Source: Leifsonia sp040686855
GTDB taxonomy: Bacteria > Actinomycetota > Actinomycetes > Actinomycetales > Microbacteriaceae
Reading direction: 5' to 3'
DNA: 64,000 bases
Assembly: GCF_040686855.1 (NCBI RefSeq)
Contig: NZ_JBFBOG010000001.1
Coordinates: 1,313,088 to 1,377,087, forward strand
Every line of letters starts with the position of its first letter. The stretch's first letter is position 1. A model generated the notes under the pieces. The model saw nothing but the letters and a program-made list of their open reading frames with translations. It searched no databases and had not been told where the DNA came from. Shown here one piece after another: positions 25,242-34,105 of this stretch. The position numbers were made by a program, and so were the translations under genes.

Positions 25242-25625
25242 ATGAGCGAGTTGCAGCACGGGATGCGCGTCCTCGTCGTCGACGACGACCCGCTGATCCG
25301 CCTCACCGTCGAGGCCGCGCTGACCTCGCACGGGTACCGGGTCACGGCCACCGGCGACCCGCGGACCGCGCCCGGCGGGGCGGAGGCGGACGTCGTGCTG
25401 CTCGATGCGACCATCCCGGGCTGTTCGCTCAGCGAATGCCTGACCTCGCTCGGTCGCCGGGAGGACGGGAGCGCCCGCCCGATACTGGTCATGAGCGGTT
25501 CCCTGGCTCCGCCTGCGGAGCTCGCCGGAACCGGGATCGGCTATCTCGCGAAGCCGTTCCCTCTCACCGAGCTCCTCGGCGCCGTCGACGGGCTCGTGGC
25601 GTCCACCTCTGGGACGGTGACTTAA
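25242..25625 (+). CDS. Single-domain response regulator
   Basis: This 127-residue protein is a receiver domain without an output domain. VVDDDP supplies the acidic pocket, the phosphorylated Asp is in VVLLDATIPG, and the conserved Lys in LAKPFP. Its last codons lie 17 bases before the next regulator. It faces the hybrid kinase gene across 68 bases, so a phosphorelay from the kinase through this protein is plausible. Confidence 0.88.
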   Translation: MSELQHGMRVLVVDDDPLIRLTVEAALTSHGYRVTATGDPRTAPGGAEADVVLLDATIPGCSLSECLTSLGRREDGSARPILVMSGSLAPPAELAGTGIGYLAKPFPLTELLGAVDGLVASTSGTVT

Positions 25626-25642
25626 GGGGCAGGAGCCAGCAG

Positions 25643-26290
25643 ATGACCGACACCTCCGCACGGACGCGGACACTGAGAGCCGTGGTGGCCGACGACGACG
25701 TCTTCACGGCGTCGATGGTTGCGTCCGCCCTGCGCTCCACCGGCATCGAAGCGTCCCAGACGACGTCGGCCGAGGATGCCTGGACGATGATCCTCGAGGT
25801 CGAGCCGAACGCCGTCGTGACGGATCTCGACTTCGGCGGCGGCGGATCGGGCGCCGAACTGCTGTGGCGCGTCCACCGCGAGCTGCCCTGGGTGGGACTG
25901 GTCGTGCTCACCTCGCACCTGTCGCCCGAGCTGGCGGTGGGCGACGACGCGCTGCCCCCCTCGGTCGTCTACCTGGTGAAGTCGCAGGTGAAGGATGTGG
26001 ATGTCCTCGTCTCGGCGGTGGACGCGGCGATCGTCGGCGGCACGCACCGGCCGGCCGAGCCGACGGGGGACGTGCGCACCGTGACGCGCGCGCAGGCCGA
26101 GGTGCTGCGCCTGGTCGCATCCGGGGCGTCCACGCGACGCATCGCGAGCGAGCGGGGCACCAGCGTGCGGGCGGTCGAGACGATGCTCGCGCGTCTGTAC
26201 ACGGCGCTCGGCGTGGATGCGGACGAGCAGGCGAACCCGCGCGTCACCGCGGCGCGGATGTGGCAGCAGGGGCGGGTGCGGATCCGGTAG
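25643..26290 (+). CDS. Response regulator with LuxR-type DNA-binding domain
   Basis: This 215-residue regulator has a receiver domain (ADDD near residue 16, phosphorylated Asp in VVTDLDFGG near 60, Lys in YLVKSQ) and a C-terminal helix-turn-helix. The latter reads VTRAQAEVLRLVASGASTRRIASERGTSVRAVETMLARLY, the LuxR/FixJ pattern. A ribosome site (AGGAG) lies 8 bases before the ATG. It is likely the transcriptional output of the PAS-kinase system; targets are not visible. Confidence 0.9.
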   Translation: MTDTSARTRTLRAVVADDDVFTASMVASALRSTGIEASQTTSAEDAWTMILEVEPNAVVTDLDFGGGGSGAELLWRVHRELPWVGLVVLTSHLSPELAVGDDALPPSVVYLVKSQVKDVDVLVSAVDAAIVGGTHRPAEPTGDVRTVTRAQAEVLRLVASGASTRRIASERGTSVRAVETMLARLYTALGVDADEQANPRVTAARMWQQGRVRIR

Positions 26291-26296
26291 GGGAGG

Positions 26297-26515
26297 CTAG
26301 CCCCCCACGATCATCCGCAGGAACCGCCGCAGCGGCCCCTCCGCCCGCGAGCCGGCCGCTTCCGCCGCATCGTCCTCGGGATTGTCGGCATAGCCGGTGT
26401 AGCCGCACGACTCGCACACCAGCAGGTCGGCGTGCACGGCCAGGCCCGCGCCGTAGTAGGGATTCCGCACCAGGCGCGCAGCACCACGGCACTGCGGGCA
26501 GCAGGCCTCGCGCAT
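26297..26515 (-). CDS. Small zinc-ribbon-like protein
   Basis: This 72-residue protein has two Cys pairs, CCPQC (residues 5-9) and CESC (34-37), spaced as a zinc ribbon, with GYTGYAD after the second knuckle. The C-terminus is a basic amphipathic segment. A strong ribosome site (GGAAGGGG) supports the start. It converges on the LuxR regulator with a 6-base gap. No specific family is recognised. Confidence 0.65.
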   Translation of the reverse strand: MREACCPQCRGAARLVRNPYYGAGLAVHADLLVCESCGYTGYADNPEDDAAEAAGSRAEGPLRRFLRMIVGG

Positions 26516-26637
26516 GGCGCCCCTTCCGACACTCCATCATGCGCCCCACGCGGCCGGATCGCCGCGGCCCCTATTCGCGGCGCGAACGCGCTGGGCCGCG
26601 GTCTGTCCCCCTCTCGGGGGCGGGTCGATGACGGTCG

Positions 26638-26659
26638 GGTGAACACCGGGTGAAGGCCG
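26638..26659. promoter_or_regulatory. PHO-box-like tandem repeat before efeO
   Basis: Two tandem 11-base units, GGTGAACACCG and GGTGAAGGCCG, match at 9 of 11 positions. On the minus strand they read as repeated TTCACC with 11-base spacing, the form of the actinobacterial PhoP box. It lies about 85 bases before an operon ending in a secreted phosphatase. Control by phosphate is inferred. Confidence 0.4.
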
Positions 26660-26696
26660 ATCCCGGGGCTGCGGAGCGCTCCTAGGATCGCTCACG

Positions 26697-26711
26697 CCGG
26701 ACGTCGTCCGG
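26697..26711. promoter_or_regulatory. Inverted repeat in the efeO leader
   Basis: CCGGACGTCGTCCGG is a perfect 7-bp inverted repeat around one base, about 32 bases before the efeO start. It could be a repressor site or a short hairpin in the transcript. It does not look like a known Fur or DtxR box. Confidence 0.35.
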
Positions 26712-26742
26712 ACCACGAATCCCCCTCTGGAGGCATCCGCCG

Positions 26743-27930
26743 ATGTCGACTCGCGCCCGGCTGACCGCGTTCTTCGCGGCACTCGCGGCGCTCGTCGTCG
26801 TGGCGTCGGTGCTCGCGATCGTGCTGCGGCCCGCGGCGAGCGGGGCGGCCGCGCCCGCGGCGTTCGAGATCAGCGCGGGGCTCGACGACTGCGGTGCGGG
26901 ATGGGGACCGACCGACGGCGGAACGGCCGCCGTTCCGGGCGGGGACCAGACCTTCACCGTGACGAACACGACCGTCGGCGGCATCGAGGTGTACCTGCAG
27001 GCGGTCGACAGCAAGCGCGTCTACCTCGACCTCGAGAGCCTGGGGGCCGGGGCGCACGCGACCGTCCGGGCGTCGCTCGGCGCGGGCCGCTACCGGTTCG
27101 TCTGCCTGCCGGCCGATGCCGACCCGGCACGCGGCCCCACCGTCGTCGTCGGTGCGGCGCCACCGGGCTCCGCCCTGGCACCGGGCATCGTGCCGGTCAC
27201 CCGCAACGACCTCATCCCGGTCGCCAAGGCGTACACCGCCTGGGTGGCCGGGCGCCTACCCGCTCTGCAGCGCGAGGTCGCCGCCGTGGCGGCCGACGCC
27301 GAGGAGGGCGACTTACCGGCCGCGAGACGCGATTGGCTGACCGCCCACACCGCCTATGAGACCCTCGGCGGCGCCTACGACGCCTTCGGCGACCTCGGCG
27401 ACGAGTTGGATGGTCTGCCCCGGCACGGCCTGACCGGGTTCCACCTGGTCGAGTCCCAGCTCTGGCACGGGGCGCCCGCCGCCGACGTCGCCGCCTCCGC
27501 GCACACGCTGGCGACGCTCGTCGGAAGACTGCAGGCGCAGTTCGCCGACGCCCAGCTCGACCCGGGCGAGGTCGCGCTGCGGGCGCACGAGATCGTCGAG
27601 GACGCGATCCAGGACGGGCTCACCGGCGCGACCGACGCGGGCTCCGGCACCGAGCTCGCCGGCATCGACGCGAACCTCTCCGGCGCCGCGGCGGCACTCG
27701 CGCCGCTGCACGACGTGCTCGCCGACCGCTACGACGCGCTGGCCGGGACTCAGCAGGCGGTGGCCCAGGCCCAGGCGCTCGTCGACTCGTTCCGAGCGGC
27801 CGACGGCACGTGGACGCCGCTCTCCGCGCTGGACCGGACGGCCCGGGAGCGGGTGGATGCGGCCCTCAGCCGCGCCGCCGAGCTGCTGGCCCCCGTCGCC
27901 GCCATCTGCGACCCCAGGAGGGATTCATGA
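26743..27930 (+). CDS. efeO: Iron uptake protein EfeO (cupredoxin plus M75 imelysin-like domain)
   Basis: This 395-residue protein has an N-terminal membrane anchor or signal (residues 9-30), a cupredoxin-like domain (about 40-140) and an M75/imelysin-like helical domain (about 150-390) with the metal motif HLVES (GFHLVESQLW). EfeO is the extracytoplasmic iron-binding partner of the EfeUOB ferrous iron system. The efeB gene follows with a 4-base overlap, as in other genomes. No efeU permease gene is present beside it, which is unusual. A PHO-box-like repeat precedes it. Confidence 0.9.
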   Translation: MSTRARLTAFFAALAALVVVASVLAIVLRPAASGAAAPAAFEISAGLDDCGAGWGPTDGGTAAVPGGDQTFTVTNTTVGGIEVYLQAVDSKRVYLDLESLGAGAHATVRASLGAGRYRFVCLPADADPARGPTVVVGAAPPGSALAPGIVPVTRNDLIPVAKAYTAWVAGRLPALQREVAAVAADAEEGDLPAARRDWLTAHTAYETLGGAYDAFGDLGDELDGLPRHGLTGFHLVESQLWHGAPAADVAASAHTLATLVGRLQAQFADAQLDPGEVALRAHEIVEDAIQDGLTGATDAGSGTELAGIDANLSGAAAALAPLHDVLADRYDALAGTQQAVAQAQALVDSFRAADGTWTPLSALDRTARERVDAALSRAAELLAPVAAICDPRRDS

Positions 27931-29138
27931 CCCGCATCGACCGCCGCGGCTTCCTGCAGGCGTCCGCCGCGACCGCCGTCGCGGCCGGTGCGCGGATCGC
28001 CGCCGTGCCGGGCCGCCCGGCGGCAGTCGCACATCCCGCCGCGCTCGCGTTCCACGGCGCCCATCAGCAGGGCATCCTGACGCCCGCCCAGCGCGCCTCC
28101 GCCTTCGTCGCCCTGGACGTGACTGCCGGCTCCCGCGCCGAACTCGCCGACCTGCTCAAGACGATCACCGAGCGCGCCCGGTTCCTCACCACCGGAGGAA
28201 CGCCTCCCGACCCCGGTCTCGCCGCCCCGCCCCGCGACTCCGGCGTGCTCGGGCCGACCGTCGTCCCGGACGGGCTCAGTGTCACCGTGTCGGTCGGCGC
28301 CTCCCTGTTCGACGGCCGGTTCGGGCTCTCGGCGGCGAAACCCGCCCGGCTGCGGACGATGGACGAGTTCCCCGACGACGCCCTGCGCCGCGACGTCTGC
28401 GACGGCGACCTCCTGCTGCAGGTCTGCGCCGCCGACCGGGATGCCGTCACGCACGCGGTCCGCGAGATCGCCCGGGCGATCCGCGGGGCGATGCAGGTGC
28501 GCTGGCGGCAGGACGGCTTCGTGTCGCCGCCGCGGCCCAGCGGCACACCGCGCAACCTGATGGGGTTCAAGGACGGGACGAGCAACCCCGACACGAGCGA
28601 CGCCTCCCTCATGTCGCGGCTGGTCTGGGCGAAGGCCGGCGGCGGCGAACCGGCCTGGGGCGCCGGCGGCAGCTATCACGTCGTCCGGGTCATCCGGATG
28701 CTGGTCGAGTTCTGGGACCGGGTGAACCTGCACGAGCAGGAGAACATGATCGGCCGCCGCCGCGACACCGGCGCCCCGCTCACCGCGTCGGCCGAGTTCG
28801 ACGATCCCCATTTCGAGAACGACCCGACCGGCGACGTCATCCAGTTGGACGCGCACATCCGCCTCGCGAACCCCCGCACGAGCGACACCGCCGACCAGCG
28901 GATGCTGCGCCGCGCCTACAACTACGACGGCGGCCTCGACGCCAACGGGAACCTCGACATGGGGCTGATCTTCGTCGCCTTCAACCAGGACCTCGACCGG
29001 CAGTTCGTCGCGGTCCAGAAGCGGCTGGCGGGCGAACCCCTGACCGACTACATCCAGCCGTTCGGCGGCGGGTACTACTTCGCGCTCCCCGGAGCCCGCG
29101 ACTCCTCCGACTGGCTCGGGCGCACCATGCTCGCCTGA
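27927..29138 (+). CDS. efeB: EfeB, Tat-exported Dyp-type heme peroxidase
   Basis: This 403-residue protein begins with a twin-arginine signal (IDRRGFLQASAAT) and is a Dyp-type peroxidase: the GFKDGTSNP motif carries the distal catalytic Asp, and a proximal heme His follows in the C-terminal half. In EfeUOB, EfeB is exported with heme and is thought to oxidise Fe2+ to Fe3+ or to deferrochelate heme. It overlaps efeO by 4 bases (ATGA). Length is normal. Confidence 0.93.
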   Translation: MTRIDRRGFLQASAATAVAAGARIAAVPGRPAAVAHPAALAFHGAHQQGILTPAQRASAFVALDVTAGSRAELADLLKTITERARFLTTGGTPPDPGLAAPPRDSGVLGPTVVPDGLSVTVSVGASLFDGRFGLSAAKPARLRTMDEFPDDALRRDVCDGDLLLQVCAADRDAVTHAVREIARAIRGAMQVRWRQDGFVSPPRPSGTPRNLMGFKDGTSNPDTSDASLMSRLVWAKAGGGEPAWGAGGSYHVVRVIRMLVEFWDRVNLHEQENMIGRRRDTGAPLTASAEFDDPHFENDPTGDVIQLDAHIRLANPRTSDTADQRMLRRAYNYDGGLDANGNLDMGLIFVAFNQDLDRQFVAVQKRLAGEPLTDYIQPFGGGYYFALPGARDSSDWLGRTMLA

Positions 29139-29199
29139 CCACCGGAGGCCGCCCGTCACGACCGTGCCGGGACCACAGAACAAGAAGGAAGAAGGAATC

Positions 29200-30888
29200 G
29201 TGTTCAGACCCTCACGTCTGCGCCGCTCCCCCGTCGCCCTCGCCGGCGTCGCCCTCGCCGGCGCCGCCGCGCTCGCGGGCGCCGGAATCCTCGCGGGCGC
29301 CCCCGCTTCCGCCAATCCCGGCGGCCAGCACGGCGACCACTCCGATCAGACCCTCACGCCGATCAAGCACCTCGTCGTGATCTTCGACGAGAACATCTCG
29401 TTCGACCACTACTTCGGCACCTACCCGAACGCGGCGAACACCGACGGGACGCCGTTCACCGCGGCGAAGAACACCCCGAAGGCGAACACGCTCGTCAGCT
29501 CCGGGACCCTCACGAACAACCCGAACCTGTACCCGCCGAAGCGGCTGACCCCGGCGCAGGCCGTCACCTGCGACCAGAACCACAGCTACAAGGCCGAGCA
29601 GCAGGCGGTCGACGGCGGTGCGATGGACCAGTTCGTCCAGAAGACGTCCACCGACACGTGCACCGGCGCGTACGGCGCTCCGGGCCTGGTCATGGACTAC
29701 TACGACGGCAACACCGTCACCGGCCTCTGGAACTACGCCCAGAACTACGCCATGAGCGACAACAGCTGGGACACCACGTTCGGCCCGTCCACACCCGGCG
29801 CGCTCAACCTCATCTCCGGCCAGACCCACGGCGGCACCGCGTACGACCCGAAGACGGGAGCGGTGCTCACGACCTCCACGGCCGTCCAGTCGCCGAACGC
29901 GCAGGGCGTCGGCACCGTGATCGGCGACCCCGACCCCGCCTACGACGACTGCTCCGACAACGACCACACCTCGACCTCCGCGGTCGTCGGGATGGCGGGC
30001 AAGAACGTCGGCGACCTGCTCAACCAGCGCGGAGTCAGCTGGGGCTGGTTCCAGGGCGGCTTCACGCCGACCACCGCCTGGAACGGTCAGGCCGGCTCCT
30101 ACGCGAAGTGCGACGCCACGACCGCGAACATCGCGGGCGCGACGCCGAAGGACTACTCGCCGCACCACTCCCCGTTCCAGTACTACAAGTCCACCTCGAA
30201 CCCGCACCACCTTCCGCCGACCTCGGTGAAGGCGATCGGGCACACGGACCAGGCCAACCACCAGTACGACCTGACCTCGTTCGACGCGGCGCTGAAGGGG
30301 AACAACCTTCCCGCCGTCTCGTTCCTGAAGGCCCCGGAGGCGCAGGACGGCCACGCCGCATACTCCGACCCGATCGACGAGCAGAAGTTCCTCGTCAACG
30401 AGATCAACGCCATCCAGAAGTCGGACAGCTGGTCGAGCACCGCGGTCGTCGTCGCCTACGACGACTCGGACGGCTGGTACGACCACGTCGCCCCGAAGGT
30501 GACCAACGGATCGAACGACGCGGCCGTCGACTCGACGGTGTGCACGAGCGTGAAGCACGTCGCCGGCGGCTATGCCGACCGCTGCGGCCCGAGCCAGCGC
30601 CTGCCGCTGCTTGTCGTCTCGCCATGGGCCGCGCAGAACCGCATCGACCACACGCAGACGAACCAGGCCAGCATCCTGCGCTTCATCGAGACGAACTGGC
30701 TGACCGGCCGGATCGGCGACGCGTCGTTCGACACGAGCGCCGGATCCCTGGGCGGACTGTTCGACTGGTTCCACCCGCAGCAGCGCGAGGTGCTGCTCGA
30801 TCCGGCGACGGGCGCGGTGTCGTCCATCGTGCCGACGCGCCCGCACTGGCCGGCGCCTCCGCGCGGCGGCTGGACCACGCAGCCGTAA
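29200..30888 (+). CDS. Secreted phosphatase/phospholipase C family protein (alkaline phosphatase superfamily)
   Basis: The preferred GTG has GAAGGA 3-4 bases upstream and starts an export signal of about 40 residues with an AxA cleavage site before NPGG. The mature enzyme has the AcpA/phospholipase C fold: IKHLVVIFDENISFDHYFGT supplies the first metal ligands (Glu, Asn), TPGALNLISG a middle loop, and VVVAYDDSDGWYDHV the later Asp/His ligands. Such enzymes release phosphate from phospholipids or phosphoesters. It lies 61 bases after efeB, in the same direction, ending at a strong hairpin. An ATG 12 codons earlier is the alternative start. Confidence 0.9.
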   Translation: MFRPSRLRRSPVALAGVALAGAAALAGAGILAGAPASANPGGQHGDHSDQTLTPIKHLVVIFDENISFDHYFGTYPNAANTDGTPFTAAKNTPKANTLVSSGTLTNNPNLYPPKRLTPAQAVTCDQNHSYKAEQQAVDGGAMDQFVQKTSTDTCTGAYGAPGLVMDYYDGNTVTGLWNYAQNYAMSDNSWDTTFGPSTPGALNLISGQTHGGTAYDPKTGAVLTTSTAVQSPNAQGVGTVIGDPDPAYDDCSDNDHTSTSAVVGMAGKNVGDLLNQRGVSWGWFQGGFTPTTAWNGQAGSYAKCDATTANIAGATPKDYSPHHSPFQYYKSTSNPHHLPPTSVKAIGHTDQANHQYDLTSFDAALKGNNLPAVSFLKAPEAQDGHAAYSDPIDEQKFLVNEINAIQKSDSWSSTAVVVAYDDSDGWYDHVAPKVTNGSNDAAVDSTVCTSVKHVAGGYADRCGPSQRLPLLVVSPWAAQNRIDHTQTNQASILRFIETNWLTGRIGDASFDTSAGSLGGLFDWFHPQQREVLLDPATGAVSSIVPTRPHWPAPPRGGWTTQP

Positions 30889-30900
30889 CCGGCTGACCCG

Positions 30901-30931
30901 GGAGGCGGTCCGCGGTGCGCGGGCCGCCTCC
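30901..30931 (+). terminator. Strong GC hairpin after the phosphatase gene
   Basis: GGAGGCGGTCCGCG pairs with CGCGGGCCGCCTCC around GTG: a 14-bp stem with a single G-T wobble, 12 bases after the stop codon. It is followed by TTCGTCGT rather than a T run, as is usual in GC-rich actinobacteria. It also serves the converging gene. Confidence 0.8.
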
Positions 30932-30951
30932 TTCGTCGTCTGTCGTCGGCG

Positions 30952-31806
30952 TCAGGGCCGGGTGTCGCGCAGGAACTCGTCGAGCGAGAGCGGCCGCCGG
31001 CCGGTGACCCGCTCGACGTCGCCGGAGACGCCCGCGAGCTCGCCGTTGGCGATGGCCGTGTAGGTCGAAACCCAGGCGTCGACCTGCCAGTCCGGGGCGT
31101 TCCACTTGGCGCGGGACGCGTACGCCTCCGGCAGCGTCTCGTCGTGGAACGACACCGCCCGGCCGGTGTGCACCGACAGCTTCTCGGCGACCTCGGCGAG
31201 CGTCAGCTCCTCGGGACCGGTGAGGTCGTAGGTGACGTCGAGGTGGTCGGCGGGATGCTGCAGGGCTTCCGCGGCGACCCGCGCGACGTCCGCCCGGGCG
31301 ACCATAGCGGCCCGCCCGTCGTCCGCCGGCCCCCGGATCACGCCGTCGTCGCCGACGAGGAACTGCGCGAAGTCGATGTAGAGGTTGTCGCGCAGGAAGG
31401 TGTGGCGCATCCGCGACTCCCGGATGCGCTGCTCGGTCGCGTAGTGGTCGCGGGCCAGGGTGAACGTCGCGTCGGGCGCCGCGCCGAAGAACGACGTGTA
31501 GACGACGTGCTGCACCCCCGCGTCCTCGGCCGCCTCGACGAAGGCCAGGTGCTCGCCCAGCCGCTCCTTGTTCTCGGCGGCGGACACCATGAACAGCATC
31601 TCGACGCCCTCGAGGGCGGCGAGCACCGCATCCCGGTCGCTGTAGGCCGCGCGGGCGACGGAACTGCCGGGGTAGCGCGGCGCCTTCTCCGGCGAGCGCG
31701 CGAGCATCCGGAAGGGCACTCCGGCGTCCGCCAGGATGTCCGCCGTCATCCTGCCGACGCCTCCGGTGACGCCGGTCACGGCCAGGGTGGGTACGGGATC
31801 GCTCAT
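30952..31806 (-). CDS. NmrA-like SDR family NAD(P)-binding protein
   Basis: This 284-residue atypical short-chain dehydrogenase starts LAVTGVTGGVGR, the NmrA/QOR2 form of the Rossmann nucleotide loop, and contains SFFGAAPDATFTLARDHYATEQ and LTGPEELTLAEVAEKLS, typical of quinone oxidoreductase 2-like proteins. There is no YxxxK catalytic pair in the classical position, so it may be a redox sensor or an NADPH:quinone reductase. It is a single-gene unit. Confidence 0.85.
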   Translation of the reverse strand: MSDPVPTLAVTGVTGGVGRMTADILADAGVPFRMLARSPEKAPRYPGSSVARAAYSDRDAVLAALEGVEMLFMVSAAENKERLGEHLAFVEAAEDAGVQHVVYTSFFGAAPDATFTLARDHYATEQRIRESRMRHTFLRDNLYIDFAQFLVGDDGVIRGPADDGRAAMVARADVARVAAEALQHPADHLDVTYDLTGPEELTLAEVAEKLSVHTGRAVSFHDETLPEAYASRAKWNAPDWQVDAWVSTYTAIANGELAGVSGDVERVTGRRPLSLDEFLRDTRP

Positions 31807-31857
31807 CTCAGCCCCAGCATAGGCAGAAGGGGTGCCCGGAGGGACCTGTGTATGACG

Positions 31858-33078
31858 TCAGCGGCCGAGGCGTTCGTCGAGCCAGTCGAACATCCGCTCC
31901 TCGGTGAGTGCGCGGGCGAGCGGCTGGACGTGGAAGTCGGCGCCCTCGGCCTCCGTGAAGCGCACCAGCGTCGAGACGGTCGGCGTGAGGGCGGCCAGGC
32001 GTTCCGACTGGCCGGGCCAGAACTGCTCGTGCTCGGGGTCCGTGATGAGCAGCGGGGTCGTGATCTGCGCGGCCACATCCTGGACGGTGTACTGCATCAC
32101 GGTCCGCATCGTCTCGGCGTAGCCGGTCGTGCCGTACGGGCGGGCGCGGAAACGCCACGTGTAGGCGAGCTCGTGCGAGAACTTCGCGCCCATCTCCATG
32201 TCGCGGTCGAACTTCTCGTCCTCGCCGTCGGCGAGCAGCTTCTTCATGGTGCCGGGCAGGTGATCGGTCCAGGAGGTGGAGACGTCCACGACGCCCGGGT
32301 CGGCGATCGCGGCGGCGAAGCGGTGCTCGAAGGCGAGCGCGCGCGGCACCCAGTAGCCGGCCTGGCTGATGCCGTAGAGGGCGACACGGTCCGCGTCCAC
32401 GCCGGGCTGCGCCCGCACGAAGTCGAGCACCGGCGTCAGCACGGCCTCCCAGTCGGGACGGAACGGCACACCGCGTTCGAAGAGCATCGACTGCTGGCCC
32501 GGGCCGTCGAAGACAAGGGCGTCGTATCCGCGACGGAGCGCTCCCGAGACGGCCGACGCCCACAGACTGGTGAGGGGGCCGTCGCTGCCGTTCGCGACCA
32601 CGAGCAGCGGGTGAGGGGCGCCGGACGCGGCGGCGCGTGGCGCACGGAAGAGGTAACCGGGCAACGTGGTGTCCTGATACGGGATGGCGACGCGCTCGAT
32701 CTCGAGGTCGACCGCATCCACCCAGGCGTCCCACGCGGCGCGGTGCTTGCGGAACGTCGGCAGCAGTTCATCCTCGGACGGGAGCGAGGCGACCGCGTTG
32801 ACCGCGGTGCCGTAGTACGACGCCGCCCGCAGGTAGGCGCTCGCGGCGCTCACCGCGTGGCCCGCGGCCGCCGACGCCCCGGCCTGCGCGGCGATGCGGT
32901 CGGCAAGACCGAGCCATGCCCGGAACCAGCCCTCGTGATCCTTCTCGCCGACTCCGTGGACGGCGGCGATCACCTCCCCGATGTCGGCGGCGCCGCTGAA
33001 CGCCTGGCCGATCGTGGTGCGGATCTCGAAGTCGAAGTCGGGGTTGCCGGAGAACGTGAACTCGTGCGTGCGCGCCAT
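31858..33078 (-). CDS. Alpha/beta hydrolase with N-terminal helical domain
   Basis: This 406-residue protein has a helical domain of about 130 residues before an alpha/beta hydrolase core: oxyanion region LLVVANGSDGP, nucleophile elbow GISQAGYW (Ser near residue 250), acid and His in TDPEHEQFW and ADFHVQP. This layout recalls 2,6-dihydroxypseudooxynicotine hydrolase and related C-C hydrolases. The natural substrate cannot be named. It is 51 bases upstream of the NmrA-like gene on the same strand and may be co-transcribed with it. Confidence 0.82.
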   Translation of the reverse strand: MARTHEFTFSGNPDFDFEIRTTIGQAFSGAADIGEVIAAVHGVGEKDHEGWFRAWLGLADRIAAQAGASAAAGHAVSAASAYLRAASYYGTAVNAVASLPSEDELLPTFRKHRAAWDAWVDAVDLEIERVAIPYQDTTLPGYLFRAPRAAASGAPHPLLVVANGSDGPLTSLWASAVSGALRRGYDALVFDGPGQQSMLFERGVPFRPDWEAVLTPVLDFVRAQPGVDADRVALYGISQAGYWVPRALAFEHRFAAAIADPGVVDVSTSWTDHLPGTMKKLLADGEDEKFDRDMEMGAKFSHELAYTWRFRARPYGTTGYAETMRTVMQYTVQDVAAQITTPLLITDPEHEQFWPGQSERLAALTPTVSTLVRFTEAEGADFHVQPLARALTEERMFDWLDERLGR

Positions 33079-33148
33079 GCGCTCAGCCTGCCGGTCCCCG
33101 CTGGGCCGCCGCCAGCCCTCGTGCGGGGTGGATGCGTCCGAGGGTTCG

Positions 33149-33553
33149 TCAGTCGATCAGGCCCAGGTCCACGAGCCGGCGCAGCACCTCGGTGCCGGCG
33201 GGCGGACAGCGGTCCGCGTCAGCGCTGGTAGTCCAATGCACCGCGCCGACCTCGGCGGACGGCACCGGTTCGTCATCCGTCCAGCCGCGGAACACCCGCA
33301 TGTGCACCATCCGGCCGTCGGGCTCGCCGTGCGCCTGGGTCCGCACCTCGAACAGCTCCTCGAGGTCGTCGGCGCGGAACGGGAGGGAGACCTCCTCGAA
33401 CGCCTCCCGCGCGGCGGCCTCCGCCGCCGTCTCGCCGGGGTCCACCTTGCCGCCGGGCATGTAGTAGACGTCGCGCCCTCTGGCCGTGACCATCAGCACC
33501 CGGCGATCACGGACCACAGCGACGGCGGAGACGATGATCGGATCGGAGGTCAC
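33149..33553 (-). CDS. NUDIX hydrolase
   Basis: This 134-residue protein has a complete Nudix box, GGKVDPGETAAEAAAREAFEE (residues 34-54), with the catalytic REAFEE. The Gly normally in EExGU is Ser here (EEVSL), a tolerated change. It probably cleaves a nucleoside diphosphate linked to another group, such as oxidised dNTP or ADP-ribose. It stands 26 bases before the SRPBCC gene stop, on the same strand. Confidence 0.88.
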   Translation of the reverse strand: MTSDPIIVSAVAVVRDRRVLMVTARGRDVYYMPGGKVDPGETAAEAAAREAFEEVSLPFRADDLEELFEVRTQAHGEPDGRMVHMRVFRGWTDDEPVPSAEVGAVHWTTSADADRCPPAGTEVLRRLVDLGLID

Positions 33554-33579
33554 CTTCCCACGCTAGCGGCCTCCTCCGG

Positions 33580-34029
33580 TCACGGGGTCTCGGCGACCTG
33601 CTTGAGCTTGCGCAGCCCCTTCTCGAAGTCGCCGCCGATCAGCTTGTCCAGATTGACGAAGCGCGTGTAGAGCTTGCGGGGCGTCTCCATCCGCCAGATC
33701 ACCCGGGTCGCGTCGCCCTCCGGCGTCAGCACGAACCGCAGTTCGTTCGACGAGCGGAACGGACGGGTGAACTCCAGGTGGATCCCGACGCCGTCCGGGT
33801 CCACCGCGGTGACCCGCATGGTCCCGGAGCCGGCCTTGCGGTTGCCGGACCAGGCATAGGTGGAGCCGACCGCGCCCGGCTCGCCGGTGTACTCGCGCTG
33901 CAGATCGGGGTCCAGGTCCTCCCACGGCGACCACTGCGTCCACTCGGGGAGGCGCGCGATGTGCGGCAGCAGCTGCTCGGGGCTGGCGCTGATGCGCTCG
34001 GTGCGTTCGACGACGACGGTTCCGGCCAT
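33580..34029 (-). CDS. SRPBCC-family (START-like) protein
   Basis: This 149-residue protein has the SRPBCC layout: VVVERTERISASPEQLLPHIARLPEWTQWSPWEDLDP at the start (first strand, small helices and lid), then antiparallel strands, and a long C-terminal helix YTRFVNLDKLIGGDFEKGLRKLKQV. These proteins bind hydrophobic ligands in a central cavity; many polyketide cyclase-like members have no known ligand. It is followed by a NUDIX gene. Confidence 0.85.
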   Translation of the reverse strand: MAGTVVVERTERISASPEQLLPHIARLPEWTQWSPWEDLDPDLQREYTGEPGAVGSTYAWSGNRKAGSGTMRVTAVDPDGVGIHLEFTRPFRSSNELRFVLTPEGDATRVIWRMETPRKLYTRFVNLDKLIGGDFEKGLRKLKQVAETP

Positions 34030-34105
34030 GACGCGAACACTAGCGCCCGTGCGGTGTGCGCGGGGAGGTGTGCCGCACACCCGCCTCGCGTGGCAGGATC
34101 GACGC

